Shown: piece after piece, positions 1 to 8,162 of the stretch | Layout: each line of letters starts with the position of its first letter | How positions within the stretch are numbered: position 1 is the first letter of the stretch | DNA from: Mailhella massiliensis | Lineage (GTDB): Bacteria > Desulfobacterota > Desulfovibrionia > Desulfovibrionales > Desulfovibrionaceae | Length of the DNA: 64,000 nt | Direction of reading: 5' to 3' | NCBI RefSeq assembly: GCF_900155525.1 | Contig: NZ_LT706942.1 | Coordinates: 1-64,000, forward strand | Position numbers and translations under genes: made by a program | Notes under the pieces: model-generated | The model's input: the letters and a program-made list of their open reading frames with translations, nothing else | Told to the model about the DNA's origin: nothing | The model's database searches: none

Positions 1-276
1 AGCTTCTGGCGGATAGAGGCTATGATGCCGACTGGTTTCGTCATGCCTTGTCCCGTAAAGGAATCACGCCGTGCATTCCCGGCAGACACAGCCGGAAAAC
101 TCCGGTGGTCTATGACAAGGAGGTTTATAAGCAGCGGCACAAGATAGAAATCATGTTTGGCCGACTCAAGGATTGGCGCAGAATAGCCATGCGTTATGAC
201 CGTTGTGCACACACGTTCTTTTCGGCCATTTGTCTCGCTGCCATTGTCATCTTTTATATTTAATGAGTCCTGAACC
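1..276 (+). mobile_element. right end of an IS5-family insertion sequence, cut by the window start
   Basis: The window opens inside a transposase gene that stops at 261-263. The next bases (about 264-276) look like an IS terminal repeat of the GAGTCCTGA type seen in IS5-family elements, and CTAG at 276-279 could be the target site. The left part of the element lies outside the window, so the opposite repeat and any target duplication cannot be checked. The element has landed in the 3' end of the convergent activase gene, which now finishes its reading frame inside the IS at 247. The exact IS boundary is inferred, not proven. Confidence 0.7.
3..263 (+). CDS. IS5-family DDE transposase, C-terminal part
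   Basis: The reading frame is open from base 3 to a TAA at 261-263 and encodes the last 86 residues of a DDE transposase. It contains the LADRGYD block around the second catalytic Asp. The C-terminal signature is KIEIMFGRLKDWRRI followed by MRYDR, in which the Glu is the third catalytic acid. This block is typical of IS5-family transposases (IS427/IS1031-like groups). The enzyme would cut and rejoin the ends of its own IS. The N-terminal half lies beyond the window, so it cannot be said whether the copy is intact. No frameshift is seen in the visible part. Confidence 0.8.
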   Translation, partial: LLADRGYDADWFRHALSRKGITPCIPGRHSRKTPVVYDKEVYKQRHKIEIMFGRLKDWRRIAMRYDRCAHTFFSAICLAAIVIFYI

Positions 277-1125
277 TAGAGAATATTCCTTTCCCAGATA
301 GGCATATTTCTGCGCCCCCATGGAATGATAGGGCAGCAGCTCGTAGGTTACTCGGGTAAAAGGCTTGAGAAAACGGGCAATGGCCGTAATGGCTTCCGTT
401 GAGTCATTCACTCCTGGAATGACAGGAGTTCTGATCCTTATGGTAGCTTCTGGAAATGATTCATATATATATTTTAAATTATCCATAATTTTTGTTGATT
501 CAACTCCTGTATATTTTTTATGTACTGAATCATTTACAGATTTTATATCCATATGAATATAATCAATATATTGAAATATTTTATTAATAACAGATTTATC
601 CACATATCCTGTGGTTTCTATGGAGGTGTGTATTCCCCTGTACTTGGATTCTTTTAGTATTGCCAAAGAAAATTCTGCCTGAAGGAGTGGTTCTCCGCCA
701 CTCAGTGTTATTCCTCCACCTTCTCTATAAAAGATGGAGTCTTTTTCCACCTGATCTACGACTTCGGATGAAGTCATTCTGCGACCGTAGAGGATCATGG
801 CCTTGGCAGGGCAGCAGACTGTACACGGAGGCTCTTTACCTTGTGCAGCGCACAGTTCGGGACGACACAGTTCTTTGTTCCGTTGTACGGAACCGTCTTC
901 CGCCGGGGAGAGTGCCTTCAGAGGGCATGACTGGATGCAGCGGTAACACCCAAGACATTTGCTTTTGTTGTATCCCGGTTCAGGGTGCATGTTATGGGAT
1001 TCAGGATTACTGCACCATGCGCATCTCAATGGGCAGCCTTTTAAGAATACCGTAGTACGGATACCGGGACCATCGTGGACACAGTAGCGTTGTATGTTGA
1101 AAACAATTCCTTCAGCGGCGGCCAT
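247..1125 (-). CDS. glycyl-radical enzyme activating protein (radical SAM), 3' end altered by IS insertion
   Basis: This 292-residue radical SAM protein would install the glycyl radical on the GRE encoded just upstream. It has the N-terminal block YCVHDGPGIRTTVFLKGC and the CX3CX2C iron-sulfur motif (CPLRCAWC). Two ferredoxin-like cysteine clusters follow (CLGCYRCIQSCP, and a CxxCC-containing stretch near residues 92-105), as in GRE activases with auxiliary [4Fe-4S] clusters. SGGEPLLQ is the SAM-binding GGE motif. AGGAGG sits 5 bases before the ATG. After LGKEYSL the final residues, about GSGLIKYKR, are encoded by the end of the neighbouring IS. Family members usually continue about 20 residues past this point, so the natural C-terminus is probably lost. 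Activity is uncertain. Confidence 0.88.
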   Translation of the reverse strand: MAAAEGIVFNIQRYCVHDGPGIRTTVFLKGCPLRCAWCSNPESHNMHPEPGYNKSKCLGCYRCIQSCPLKALSPAEDGSVQRNKELCRPELCAAQGKEPPCTVCCPAKAMILYGRRMTSSEVVDQVEKDSIFYREGGGITLSGGEPLLQAEFSLAILKESKYRGIHTSIETTGYVDKSVINKIFQYIDYIHMDIKSVNDSVHKKYTGVESTKIMDNLKYIYESFPEATIRIRTPVIPGVNDSTEAITAIARFLKPFTRVTYELLPYHSMGAQKYAYLGKEYSLGSGLIKYKR

Positions 1126-1158
1126 GCAATCCTCCTGGACATGTTTTCGGGCTTTTTC

Positions 1159-1192
1159 AGAGTCATGCCATAGGGGGCTATGGCATGACTCT
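1159..1192. other. perfect 14-bp inverted repeat between GRE and activase genes
   Basis: The arms are 1159-1172 (AGAGTCATGCCATA) and 1179-1192, with a 6-base loop GGGGGC. It lies in the 86-base gap between the GRE stop and the activase start. On the minus strand, the transcribed one, no T-run follows the stem. It is therefore more likely an mRNA-stabilising or partially terminating hairpin than a full terminator. Such an element would keep activase levels below those of the GRE, but that role is inference. Confidence 0.75.
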
Positions 1193-1211
1193 TTGGTATA
1201 TATCAGCCTGT

Positions 1212-3704
1212 TCAGATATGATCGTAGCCCGTGCGTCCGATAATGTCGTCCTGCATGGCCTTGGACAAGTCGGTGAAGTATGCGCTGAACCCGGATACAC
1301 GCACGATCAGGTTCTTGTACTGTTCGGGGTGTTGCTGTGCTGCAATCAGTGTTTCACGATTGATGACGTTGAACTGAGCGTGCCACAGTTTGAGATCCAC
1401 AACAGCGCGCAGCAGGGACATGAGGTTTCTGGTTCCCTCTTCACCGCGTACGCATGCAGGCGTAAGCTTGAGGTTCAGCAGGCGTGCGGCGTAATGGGAC
1501 ATGCCGAAGTTCTTGGTGTTGTGATTGGACAGGAGCACGGCAGTGGGGCCTGCGGTGTCCACACCGTGGGACGCTGAGCAGTTGTCGGAGATAGGCTCGT
1601 AAGCCTTTCTGCCGTTGGGCATGGCGCTTACTTCGGCACCGTGAGGGACGTTGCCGGTAACAGATACCATGCGGTAACTCATGCGATGTCCCAGGGAATA
1701 CTCGTGGTCTATGCAGAACTGCTGGCTTATCCGGTCCAGCTCAAGACCGATGGCATCGGCATAAGGATCGTTGTTGCCGAAAGCGGGGGCGCTGTTCAGC
1801 ATCAGGCGAAGGTCTTCATAGCCTTCGAAGTTGGCACGAAGAGCAGTAAGCAGAAGATCCATGCTCACGGTTTTCTCGTCGTAGACGAACTTCTTGATGG
1901 CGCTCAGAGAGTCGATGGTGGTGGCGTATCCGAAGCAGTTGAAATAGGTGCTGTCGATGCTGCCCGGAACATGGCGGTAGTCGTGCAGATCGATGGCGTA
2001 TTCAAAGCACAGGTCGTGCAGACCGGAGGCGAGGGGACCGGCGAAGTGCCGGGCACGCAGCCGGTGGATAATGTACTGGTTGGTGAATGCGACTTTCAGG
2101 CCGTACTTGAGCTGTCTTGTAAAGGCATCGAAGAATTCTTCCCAGGTGGCGAAGCTGCGGGGATCGCCCGAGGCGAAGGTCAGCAGCTCATCCCCATGCT
2201 TGAGCATATGCCCGTTATAGAGGGTGAGTTCCACAAAGGCAGGGAAGTTTACCTGAGTGGTCGGTGTGGTGTTGACGTCGCGGTTGCCCAGGCGCACTTC
2301 TGTACAGCCGGAATGAATATAGTCAAAGCAGTCGGCGAGAGGCGCGCCCTGCGCCATGAAGTGATTGATGATTTCGTGGTCGTTGATGACTTTGGGGAAT
2401 CCCATGCCTACCTTGATGGTTTCCGCCACCATACGCAGATAACGCTCTGGAGCACAGCTGTGGATACGGGCTGAAAGCTCGGGATGGGGCAACGGGCAAT
2501 CCTGACGGGATTTCAGTATGAGATAGGTCAGTTCGTTGGTGGCATCATGGCCGGAGCGATCCTGGCCTCCGACGGTGACGGTTTCCCAGGATGCATAACC
2601 ATTGAGAAGTTTTGCCGAAACCGGTGTGATGGAAACGTCGATGTACTGTGCGATGGCGCCCCAGAGGCAGTCAAGCAGTTCAAGAGCCTGCTCTTCGGTA
2701 AGGCGACCTTCTTCCATATCCTTCTTGTAGAAGGGATACAGATACTGATCCATGCGGCCGTTGGTGACGATACCGCCCGCACGATGTTCCAAGCGGCAGA
2801 AAGCCTGAAGAAACCACTGGGACTGCAGAGCTTCATGGAAGGTACGTGCGGGATGTTCCGGCACCCATTCGCAGTGTTCTGCGATTACCAGAAGTTCCGC
2901 TTTCCTGACGGGATCGGTGCACTTTGCCGCCTTTTCGCGTGCCAGAACGGCATGTCTTCTGGCCCACAGGATCAGGGCGTCAGCCGTAATGATGATGGCT
3001 TCATAGAACGGCTTTTTTTCCACGGAAGCGGCGATATCCGTAGGATCCAGGGCATCGATTTTGGCCTGAGCCTGAGCCTTCACCCAGGCCATCCCCTTGT
3101 TGAGTACCTTTGCGTAATCCGGCGTCCAGTTCGTGCCCGCACGCTGCGTTGCACACTCAATGGCGATGAAGCGCGGATCGCGTCCGAGAGGATCGTTGTA
3201 GGACAGGCGCTTGCAGAAGTCGGGAAGATGACGCACGATGTCCTCGTGCAAGGTCTTGCCCGTCCAGTACGGGGCTATTTCGGCCTTGGCCATTTCCACA
3301 TCTTCCTTGGAGACAAGCAGGGCCACGTCCTTACGACCTGCCACTGTTTCCAGAACATCCGCGAAAAAGTCGCCGTCCAGCTCGGGATACAGGATACCGT
3401 AACGCCCTTTGTCCGTACCGCAGCGCCCTGCAATCAACTGCAGGTCGTCGACATAGACGGTGATGTTCTTGGCGATGTGCATGAGAGCCTTTGCCCAGCG
3501 GAGCGTAAGATGTTCCCCTTCCGTTTCCTTCATGGATTCGGTGAACAGCCTGCCGCGCTCCATGTCGATGTACGGCGTCGTTCCTACGAATTTATCCGCC
3601 ATCGCGTAAAGTCGACGATGCAGGGCCCGCTTGGGGTCGGCCTTGCCTTCCTTAATCAGTTCCAGGGTCTTTTCATGGGAAGATAAGCAGGTACAGCAGC
3701 TCAT
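1212..3704 (-). CDS. glycyl radical enzyme of the isethionate sulfite-lyase type (C-S lyase clade)
   Basis: The product is an 830-residue GRE. The thiyl site is SGCTE (Cys467, Glu469). The glycyl radical loop is VRVSGFSAYF near the C-terminus (Gly805). Length and positions coincide with isethionate sulfite-lyase IslA (830 residues; C468, E470, G805 as I recall). The N-terminal ALHRRLYAMADKF and PYIDMERGR stretches also resemble that family. IslA splits isethionate to acetaldehyde and sulfite, and sulfite feeds respiration. Arg188, Trp373 and Arg678 match recalled sulfonate contacts, but recalled Gln193 and Phe682 appear as Asn192 and Val682. The substrate may therefore be another sulfonate such as dihydroxypropanesulfonate. 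AAGGAG lies 6 bases before the ATG at 3704; an in-frame TTG at 3710 abuts it and is less likely. No transporter or aldehyde enzyme is adjacent. Confidence 0.75.
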   Translation of the reverse strand: MSCCTCLSSHEKTLELIKEGKADPKRALHRRLYAMADKFVGTTPYIDMERGRLFTESMKETEGEHLTLRWAKALMHIAKNITVYVDDLQLIAGRCGTDKGRYGILYPELDGDFFADVLETVAGRKDVALLVSKEDVEMAKAEIAPYWTGKTLHEDIVRHLPDFCKRLSYNDPLGRDPRFIAIECATQRAGTNWTPDYAKVLNKGMAWVKAQAQAKIDALDPTDIAASVEKKPFYEAIIITADALILWARRHAVLAREKAAKCTDPVRKAELLVIAEHCEWVPEHPARTFHEALQSQWFLQAFCRLEHRAGGIVTNGRMDQYLYPFYKKDMEEGRLTEEQALELLDCLWGAIAQYIDVSITPVSAKLLNGYASWETVTVGGQDRSGHDATNELTYLILKSRQDCPLPHPELSARIHSCAPERYLRMVAETIKVGMGFPKVINDHEIINHFMAQGAPLADCFDYIHSGCTEVRLGNRDVNTTPTTQVNFPAFVELTLYNGHMLKHGDELLTFASGDPRSFATWEEFFDAFTRQLKYGLKVAFTNQYIIHRLRARHFAGPLASGLHDLCFEYAIDLHDYRHVPGSIDSTYFNCFGYATTIDSLSAIKKFVYDEKTVSMDLLLTALRANFEGYEDLRLMLNSAPAFGNNDPYADAIGLELDRISQQFCIDHEYSLGHRMSYRMVSVTGNVPHGAEVSAMPNGRKAYEPISDNCSASHGVDTAGPTAVLLSNHNTKNFGMSHYAARLLNLKLTPACVRGEEGTRNLMSLLRAVVDLKLWHAQFNVINRETLIAAQQHPEQYKNLIVRVSGFSAYFTDLSKAMQDDIIGRTGYDHI

Positions 3705-3742
3705 AAGCAACTCCTTAGGCGTAGAAAGATGCTTCTCTTTCT

Positions 3743-3758
3743 AGCAAGAAGTATGCCA
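3743..3758 (-). promoter_or_regulatory. sigma54 -24/-12 promoter of the GRE operon
   Basis: Read on the minus strand the sequence is TGGCAT-ACTTC-TTGCT. It has the invariant GG and GC with exactly 10 bases between them, a near-consensus RpoN promoter (TGGCAC-N5-TTGCA). It lies about 40 bases upstream of the GRE start codon, leaving room for a short leader with the AAGGAG site. The divergent neighbour is a sigma54 activator, which supports function. Confidence 0.85.
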
Positions 3759-3831
3759 AAAAAATTTATCAATTTTATTAATAAAATCAGTATAATAAAA
3801 TATAATACTCAAGAAATGATGCTGAATTGTT

Positions 3832-3875
3832 AAAAAAATAAGCGCTAAAAAAATAAGCATATATAAAAAATAAGC
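3832..3875. repeat. three direct repeats of A6-7TAAGC, candidate activator-binding sites
   Basis: Copies of AAAAAAATAAGC lie at 3832-3843 and 3847-3858, and a one-A-shorter copy lies at 3865-3875. They sit roughly 75-130 bases upstream of the sigma54 promoter and ahead of the divergent activator gene, the usual place for an upstream activating sequence. The repeats are visible. Their use as binding sites for the activator at 4047 is inference, because A-rich intergenic DNA can also produce chance repeats. Confidence 0.55.
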
Positions 3876-3976
3876 AGTCATTTGCGGGGAGACAGATGGC
3901 TGCTTGACGAAGGCGTGAGTTTTTTTTATGGATAAAATATCCTGTTATTATTTGATATTAAAAGTTTTTCGAATTT

Positions 3977-4005
3977 TTTTCTCTGAAAAAAAATTTCAGA
4001 GAAAA
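3977..4005. promoter_or_regulatory. 12-bp inverted repeat upstream of the sigma54 activator gene
   Basis: The arms TTTTCTCTGAAA (3977-3988) and TTTCAGAGAAAA (3994-4005) are perfect complements with a 5-base loop. Short flanks (CGAA at 3970-3973 and TTCG further out) could extend pairing imperfectly. The repeat ends about 40 bases before the activator start codon. It could be an operator for autoregulation or a hairpin in the mRNA leader. Confidence 0.5.
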
Positions 4006-4046
4006 TATTCGGCTTTTTATTTGCACAAAATTTTAGCGGAGTACTC

Positions 4047-5996
4047 ATGTCTCAGGAAAAATACGAACGTATTCTTCGTGAAAAACAGAATTTTTTTGAG
4101 GGAAAAGCCGTTAATCCTGATATCATTCGGGAGGAAATCCTTCTTTCCTGGCAGCGAAGCAGGGAGCTTGGTATTCCTTTGGAAAAAGATCCGGACAGAA
4201 ACTGTCGGACCAGCGATATTGAAGGGTTGCTGTCGAAAAACAGTCGTCTGCTTTCCTGTTCCATTCCTTTAATGGAAAAATTTATCAGTTCTTTTAAAAG
4301 AAATAATACTCTGGTTGTTCTTTATAATTCAGAAGGAACGGTATTGCACTGGATGGGGAATGATGTTGATTTCAATCGTGTTCCTCATAATGTCGTAGGG
4401 AACAGCGCCGCAGAAGAATATGCCGGTACGACGGGTGTGTCCCTTTGTCTTCGAAGTCATGAAACAGAAGAGGTTTTCGGGCCGGAACACTGGCTGCGTC
4501 GGGTGTATAATCGTTATGCTGTGTGTTCCCCCATACTTTCGCAGGAAAACAGGCTGCTGGGCGTACTTAATGTTACGCAGGAAATTTCCAACTACTCTCT
4601 GTTTACGCGCGGTATCACAGAGCTTCTCGCACATGCTATTTCCGAGCAGATACGCTTGAATACTCTGCTCAGTGAAAGAACCGTACTTTCCGAAATACTT
4701 GATATCGGCGTCATGCTCATCAACAGAGTTGGTGTCATACTTCAATGCAATACCAAGTGCAGGAAAATGCTGAATGCCGACAGCGGTTCCGTCATTCCTT
4801 CAGAAATCATGGAAGTGCTGACTTCGACTTCTTCCGGCCGCAGAATCATGGACAGAGAAATCCGTATCGGTCGGGATAGAAATGCACAGTACTATATTCT
4901 CTCTCTCATTCCTCTGGAAGAAGAAAGTTGTGTAGTGACCCTGCAAAAAGCGGCGCAGATACGGAAGGTAACCGCATATCAGTCTGGATATTCGGCTACC
5001 TACGCGTTTGAGGATATTATCGGCAATTCTGTACCGATGCTCGATGCGATACAGCTTGCGCGGAGAGCTTCATCCAATGACAGCAATGTGCTTATCTATG
5101 GAGAAAGCGGTACAGGAAAGGAACTTTTTGCTCAGGCCATACATAACGGAAGCTCCAGAAAGAACAAACCGTTTATTGCCATCAACTGCGGGGCAATTCC
5201 CAAGATGCTGATTCAGAGCGAGTTGTTCGGTTATGCCGAAGGCGCGTTTACCGGGGCCAGAAAGAGCCGGCCCGGGAAATTCGAGCTTGCAGAGGGGGGA
5301 ACCATTTTTCTTGATGAAATAAGTGAAATGCCTTTCGATGTTCAGGTAACGCTGTTGCGTATTCTTCAGGAAAAGCAGGTAACCAGAATAGGTGAGGGCA
5401 ATGCACGGAAAATAGATGTTCGCATTATTGCCGCCTCCAATAAGAACTTGAATAATGAGGTAGCCATGGGGGCATTTCGTAAGGATCTTTTCTACAGGAT
5501 CAATGTTCTTTCTCTGTCAATTCCTCCTCTTCGGGAACGGAAAAATGATATTCCGCTGCTGGTGGAGGAGCTGCTGGCAAAGATATGCAAGCACTCGGGA
5601 AGAAAAAGTGTCGCCTGTTCGCCTCAGGTGATGGAGGCCTTCATGGCCTATGATTATCCCGGTAATGTCAGGGAACTGGAAAATATCATCGATCGAATGG
5701 TATGTACACTGGGAGAAGGAGAACAGTATGTCGATCGACTGCCTGAAGCACTTTTCCCGGAAATGAAAAAAAAGGTGGGAGTGGAGTTTTCCGGTAATGA
5801 AGAGGAATGTTTTTCTGGAATGACGCTGGAACAGATAGAACTTAATATTATAACCAGACTGTTGGAAAAATATAACGGTAATATTAATAAGGTTGCTACG
5901 ATATTAAATATTTCAAGAAATACGATTTATAACAAAATGAAAAAGAACGGCTTGAGTATACGGCGTGTTTCATATAATGATAACGATAATGAATAA
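4047..5996 (+). CDS. sigma54-dependent transcriptional activator (AcoR/DhaR-like, Fis-type HTH)
   Basis: This is a 649-residue bacterial enhancer-binding protein. Residues 1-320 form a sensor part that begins with the REEILLSWQRSRELG block typical of AcoR-like regulators and probably contains GAF and PAS-like folds. The AAA+ domain starts near residue 325, with Walker A GESGTGKE at about 352. GAFTGA near residue 399 is the sigma54-contact loop, and Walker B is GGTIFLDEI. A Fis-type helix-turn-helix (NINKVATILNISRNTIYNKMKKNG) closes the protein. GGAG lies 5 bases before the ATG. It is divergent from the GRE operon, which has a sigma54 promoter, so it most likely switches that operon on in response to a small ligand. 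The ligand is unknown. Confidence 0.93.
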   Translation: MSQEKYERILREKQNFFEGKAVNPDIIREEILLSWQRSRELGIPLEKDPDRNCRTSDIEGLLSKNSRLLSCSIPLMEKFISSFKRNNTLVVLYNSEGTVLHWMGNDVDFNRVPHNVVGNSAAEEYAGTTGVSLCLRSHETEEVFGPEHWLRRVYNRYAVCSPILSQENRLLGVLNVTQEISNYSLFTRGITELLAHAISEQIRLNTLLSERTVLSEILDIGVMLINRVGVILQCNTKCRKMLNADSGSVIPSEIMEVLTSTSSGRRIMDREIRIGRDRNAQYYILSLIPLEEESCVVTLQKAAQIRKVTAYQSGYSATYAFEDIIGNSVPMLDAIQLARRASSNDSNVLIYGESGTGKELFAQAIHNGSSRKNKPFIAINCGAIPKMLIQSELFGYAEGAFTGARKSRPGKFELAEGGTIFLDEISEMPFDVQVTLLRILQEKQVTRIGEGNARKIDVRIIAASNKNLNNEVAMGAFRKDLFYRINVLSLSIPPLRERKNDIPLLVEELLAKICKHSGRKSVACSPQVMEAFMAYDYPGNVRELENIIDRMVCTLGEGEQYVDRLPEALFPEMKKKVGVEFSGNEEECFSGMTLEQIELNIITRLLEKYNGNINKVATILNISRNTIYNKMKKNGLSIRRVSYNDNDNE

Positions 5997-6281
5997 GTGA
6001 AGATGGTATGCGACGAAAGAAATATGGCCCGGTACATTTTTTCTTGTGATCAATATGCCTTGTCAGTTCCAGTCAGCCTTTGATTCATGCTTTAGAACTT
6101 TGTTTATAAGAAGGACGCCGAACTTTGAAAGTTGATGCGGCTGTGCGAGCTCCGTATGTTGTGTGCAAAACCCGCACGATGAGGAGGTGGGGAGCATGGA
6201 CATTTTCAGAATAATAAAGTAGTCTGTCTGATTGTATAAAAAGCATATATTCCGCACGGTTGAATGCGGGCAGGAGGAAGG
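5997..6281. other. intergenic gap before ruvA
   Basis: No gene is recognised in these 285 bases. The one curiosity is a strong ribosome-binding stretch (GAGGAGGTGGGGAG) directly before an ATG at about 6195 that opens only an 8-codon frame (MDIFRIIK). The ruvA ribosome site AGGAGG lies at the right end of the gap. Confidence 0.6.
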
Positions 6282-6887
6282 ATGCTTTCCTATGTGGAAG
6301 GACGCGTGCTGGAACGCACCGAAAACAGTTGCGTGCTGGTGACGGCCGGCGGCGTCGGCTATGAGATTTTTCTGCCCGAACATGCTCTGGCGGAGCTGCC
6401 AGCTCAGGGGATGAGCTGCGCCTTCTACACCAGTTTCATTGTCAGGGAAGACGCGCAGGAGCTGTTCGGTTTTTCTTCCTGGGATGAAAGGCAGACGTTC
6501 AACCTGCTCACGGGCATCAACCGCGTGGGCGCGCGCACGGCGCTTGCCATTCTTTCCACATTCCGGCCGGACGATCTGCGCCGCATCGTGGCCGACGACG
6601 ACGCCTCCGCCCTGACCCGCGTTTCCGGCATAGGAAAGAAGACCGCGCAGCAGATTTTTCTGGAATTGAAATACAAGCTGAAGGGCGACGCTCCTGTTTC
6701 GCTGTCCGCTCCGGCGGGGAAGGCGACGTCCGTATATCGCGATGCGCTTACCGGCCTTGCCAATCTGGGATATGACGAGGAGACGGCCGGGCGGGTGCTT
6801 AAAGAGGTCCTGGACAAGGATGCCGACCTTGACGTGGGCGAAGCGCTGCGCGCGGCTCTCAAGGCTCTGGCCAGAGGAAAGAAGTAA
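6282..6887 (+). CDS. ruvA: Holliday junction branch-migration protein RuvA
   Basis: This 201-residue RuvA is the usual length. The N-terminal OB-fold runs from MLSYVEGRV to the VREDAQELFGFSS block. Tandem helix-hairpin-helix motifs follow (LLTGINRVGARTALAIL and RVSGIGKKTAQQIFLELK). A C-terminal RuvB-contacting domain starts near residue 150. RuvA tetramers hold four-way DNA junctions and load RuvB during recombination repair. The chosen ATG follows AGGAGGAAGG; an upstream in-frame ATG at 6264 lies before this site and is rejected. Its TAA is directly followed by the ruvB ATG, so the pair is translationally coupled. The resolvase gene ruvC is not in the window. Confidence 0.97.
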   Translation: MLSYVEGRVLERTENSCVLVTAGGVGYEIFLPEHALAELPAQGMSCAFYTSFIVREDAQELFGFSSWDERQTFNLLTGINRVGARTALAILSTFRPDDLRRIVADDDASALTRVSGIGKKTAQQIFLELKYKLKGDAPVSLSAPAGKATSVYRDALTGLANLGYDEETAGRVLKEVLDKDADLDVGEALRAALKALARGKK

Positions 6888-7898
6888 ATGGCAGAATTCG
6901 TACCCAAAAGCATGGTTCCCGACAGTGCCGACGAGAACATCCGTCCGCAGCGGCTGGAAGACTTCATAGGGCAGGAGGAGCTGCGCGCCAACCTGCGCGT
7001 GTACCTGAATGCGGCGAAGGAACGCGGGCAGTCCATGGATCATGTGCTGTTCTACGGCAACCCGGGGCTCGGCAAGACGACGCTCGCGCGCATCATGGCG
7101 GCGGAACTGGGGGTGAACCTTGTGACCACGTCCGGCCCCGTGCTGGAACGCAGCGGCGACCTTGCGGCCATTCTGACCAATCTTTCCCGGCACGATATTT
7201 TGTTTGTGGACGAAATTCACCGTATGCCCATCAGCGTGGAAGAAGTGCTGTACCCGGCCATGGAGGATTTCACCCTCGATCTCATCATCGGTCAGGGGCC
7301 TGCCGCACGTACCGTGAAGCTGGACATAGAGCCGTTCACGCTGGTGGGGGCCACTACGCGGCTGGGGCTTCTGTCCTCTCCGCTGCGCGACCGTTTCGGC
7401 ATCATCAGCCGTCTGGAATTCTATACGCCGGAAGAGCTTTCCCGCGTGGTGAAGCGCTCGGCGCGTATTCTCGGCGTGGAAGTGACGGATGAGGGCGCGC
7501 TGGAGATCGGCCGCCGTTCCCGGGGGACGCCGCGTATCGCCAACCGTCTGCTGCGCCGTGTGCGGGATTTTGCCGCCGTGTACGGAAAGGGGGTGGTGGA
7601 CGGAGAACAGGCCCGTGCCGCTCTTGCCAGACTCGATGTGGACGAGGCGGGCCTTGACGAGATGGACCGCAAGATACTCACCGTGCTCATCGATCATTTC
7701 AGCGGCGGCCCGGTGGGCGTGAAGACGCTGGCGGTTGCCTGCTCCGAGGAAATACGCACCATCGAGGATATTTATGAGCCCTATCTCATTCAGTGCGGAT
7801 TTCTGAACCGTACCCCGAGGGGGCGCGTGGCCACGCCCAAGGCCTACCGGCACCTGAACCGCCTGTACGGCGGAAGTTCGCAGGGAAGTCTTTTGTAG
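6888..7898 (+). CDS. ruvB: Holliday junction branch-migration ATPase RuvB
   Basis: This 336-residue RuvB starts immediately after the ruvA stop. It shows the family opening [19 protein letters not shown], Walker [14 protein letters not shown], Walker B LFVDEIHR and the sensor block [19 protein letters not shown]. The C-terminal winged-helix domain contains the GGPVG and [14 protein letters not shown] blocks. The hexameric motor pumps DNA through the RuvA-bound junction. Everything expected is present. Confidence 0.98.
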   Translation: MAEFVPKSMVPDSADENIRPQRLEDFIGQEELRANLRVYLNAAKERGQSMDHVLFYGNPGLGKTTLARIMAAELGVNLVTTSGPVLERSGDLAAILTNLSRHDILFVDEIHRMPISVEEVLYPAMEDFTLDLIIGQGPAARTVKLDIEPFTLVGATTRLGLLSSPLRDRFGIISRLEFYTPEELSRVVKRSARILGVEVTDEGALEIGRRSRGTPRIANRLLRRVRDFAAVYGKGVVDGEQARAALARLDVDEAGLDEMDRKILTVLIDHFSGGPVGVKTLAVACSEEIRTIEDIYEPYLIQCGFLNRTPRGRVATPKAYRHLNRLYGGSSQGSLL

Positions 7899-8015
7899 CG
7901 TACGCACTCCGTTCCGGCGCGGTGTTTCCCCGTAATGCCGGGCAAGGCGTGTTCCGGGTATCGTAAGGAAGCGCCCCCCCGGAAAAGGGGCCGGTCTTGC
8001 GTCTGCCTCTCGCAG

Positions 8016-8035
8016 AACGCCGTTTTCGGCGTTTT
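8016..8035 (+). terminator. candidate terminator after ruvAB
   Basis: AACGCCG (8016-8022), a TTTT loop and CGGCGTT (8027-8033) form a perfect 7-bp hairpin that ends in TTTT. It lies about 120 bases past the ruvB stop. The T-run is short, so efficiency is doubtful. Confidence 0.45.
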
Positions 8036-8162
8036 GGCCGGGGCGGCGGAAGAAGTGCCGGGAAACATGGCCCGGACGGATGAAAACTGTTCAAGCTTTT
8101 GAGGCCGGACCGCGCAACGTCAGCGCGTCATGCCCGGCATTGCCGCAACATCTGGAGGAATC

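Noticed and set aside
6063-7907. 614-codon minus-strand frame opposite ruvA and ruvB
   Set aside because: Both ruv genes are unmistakable on the other strand; the shadow has no domain.
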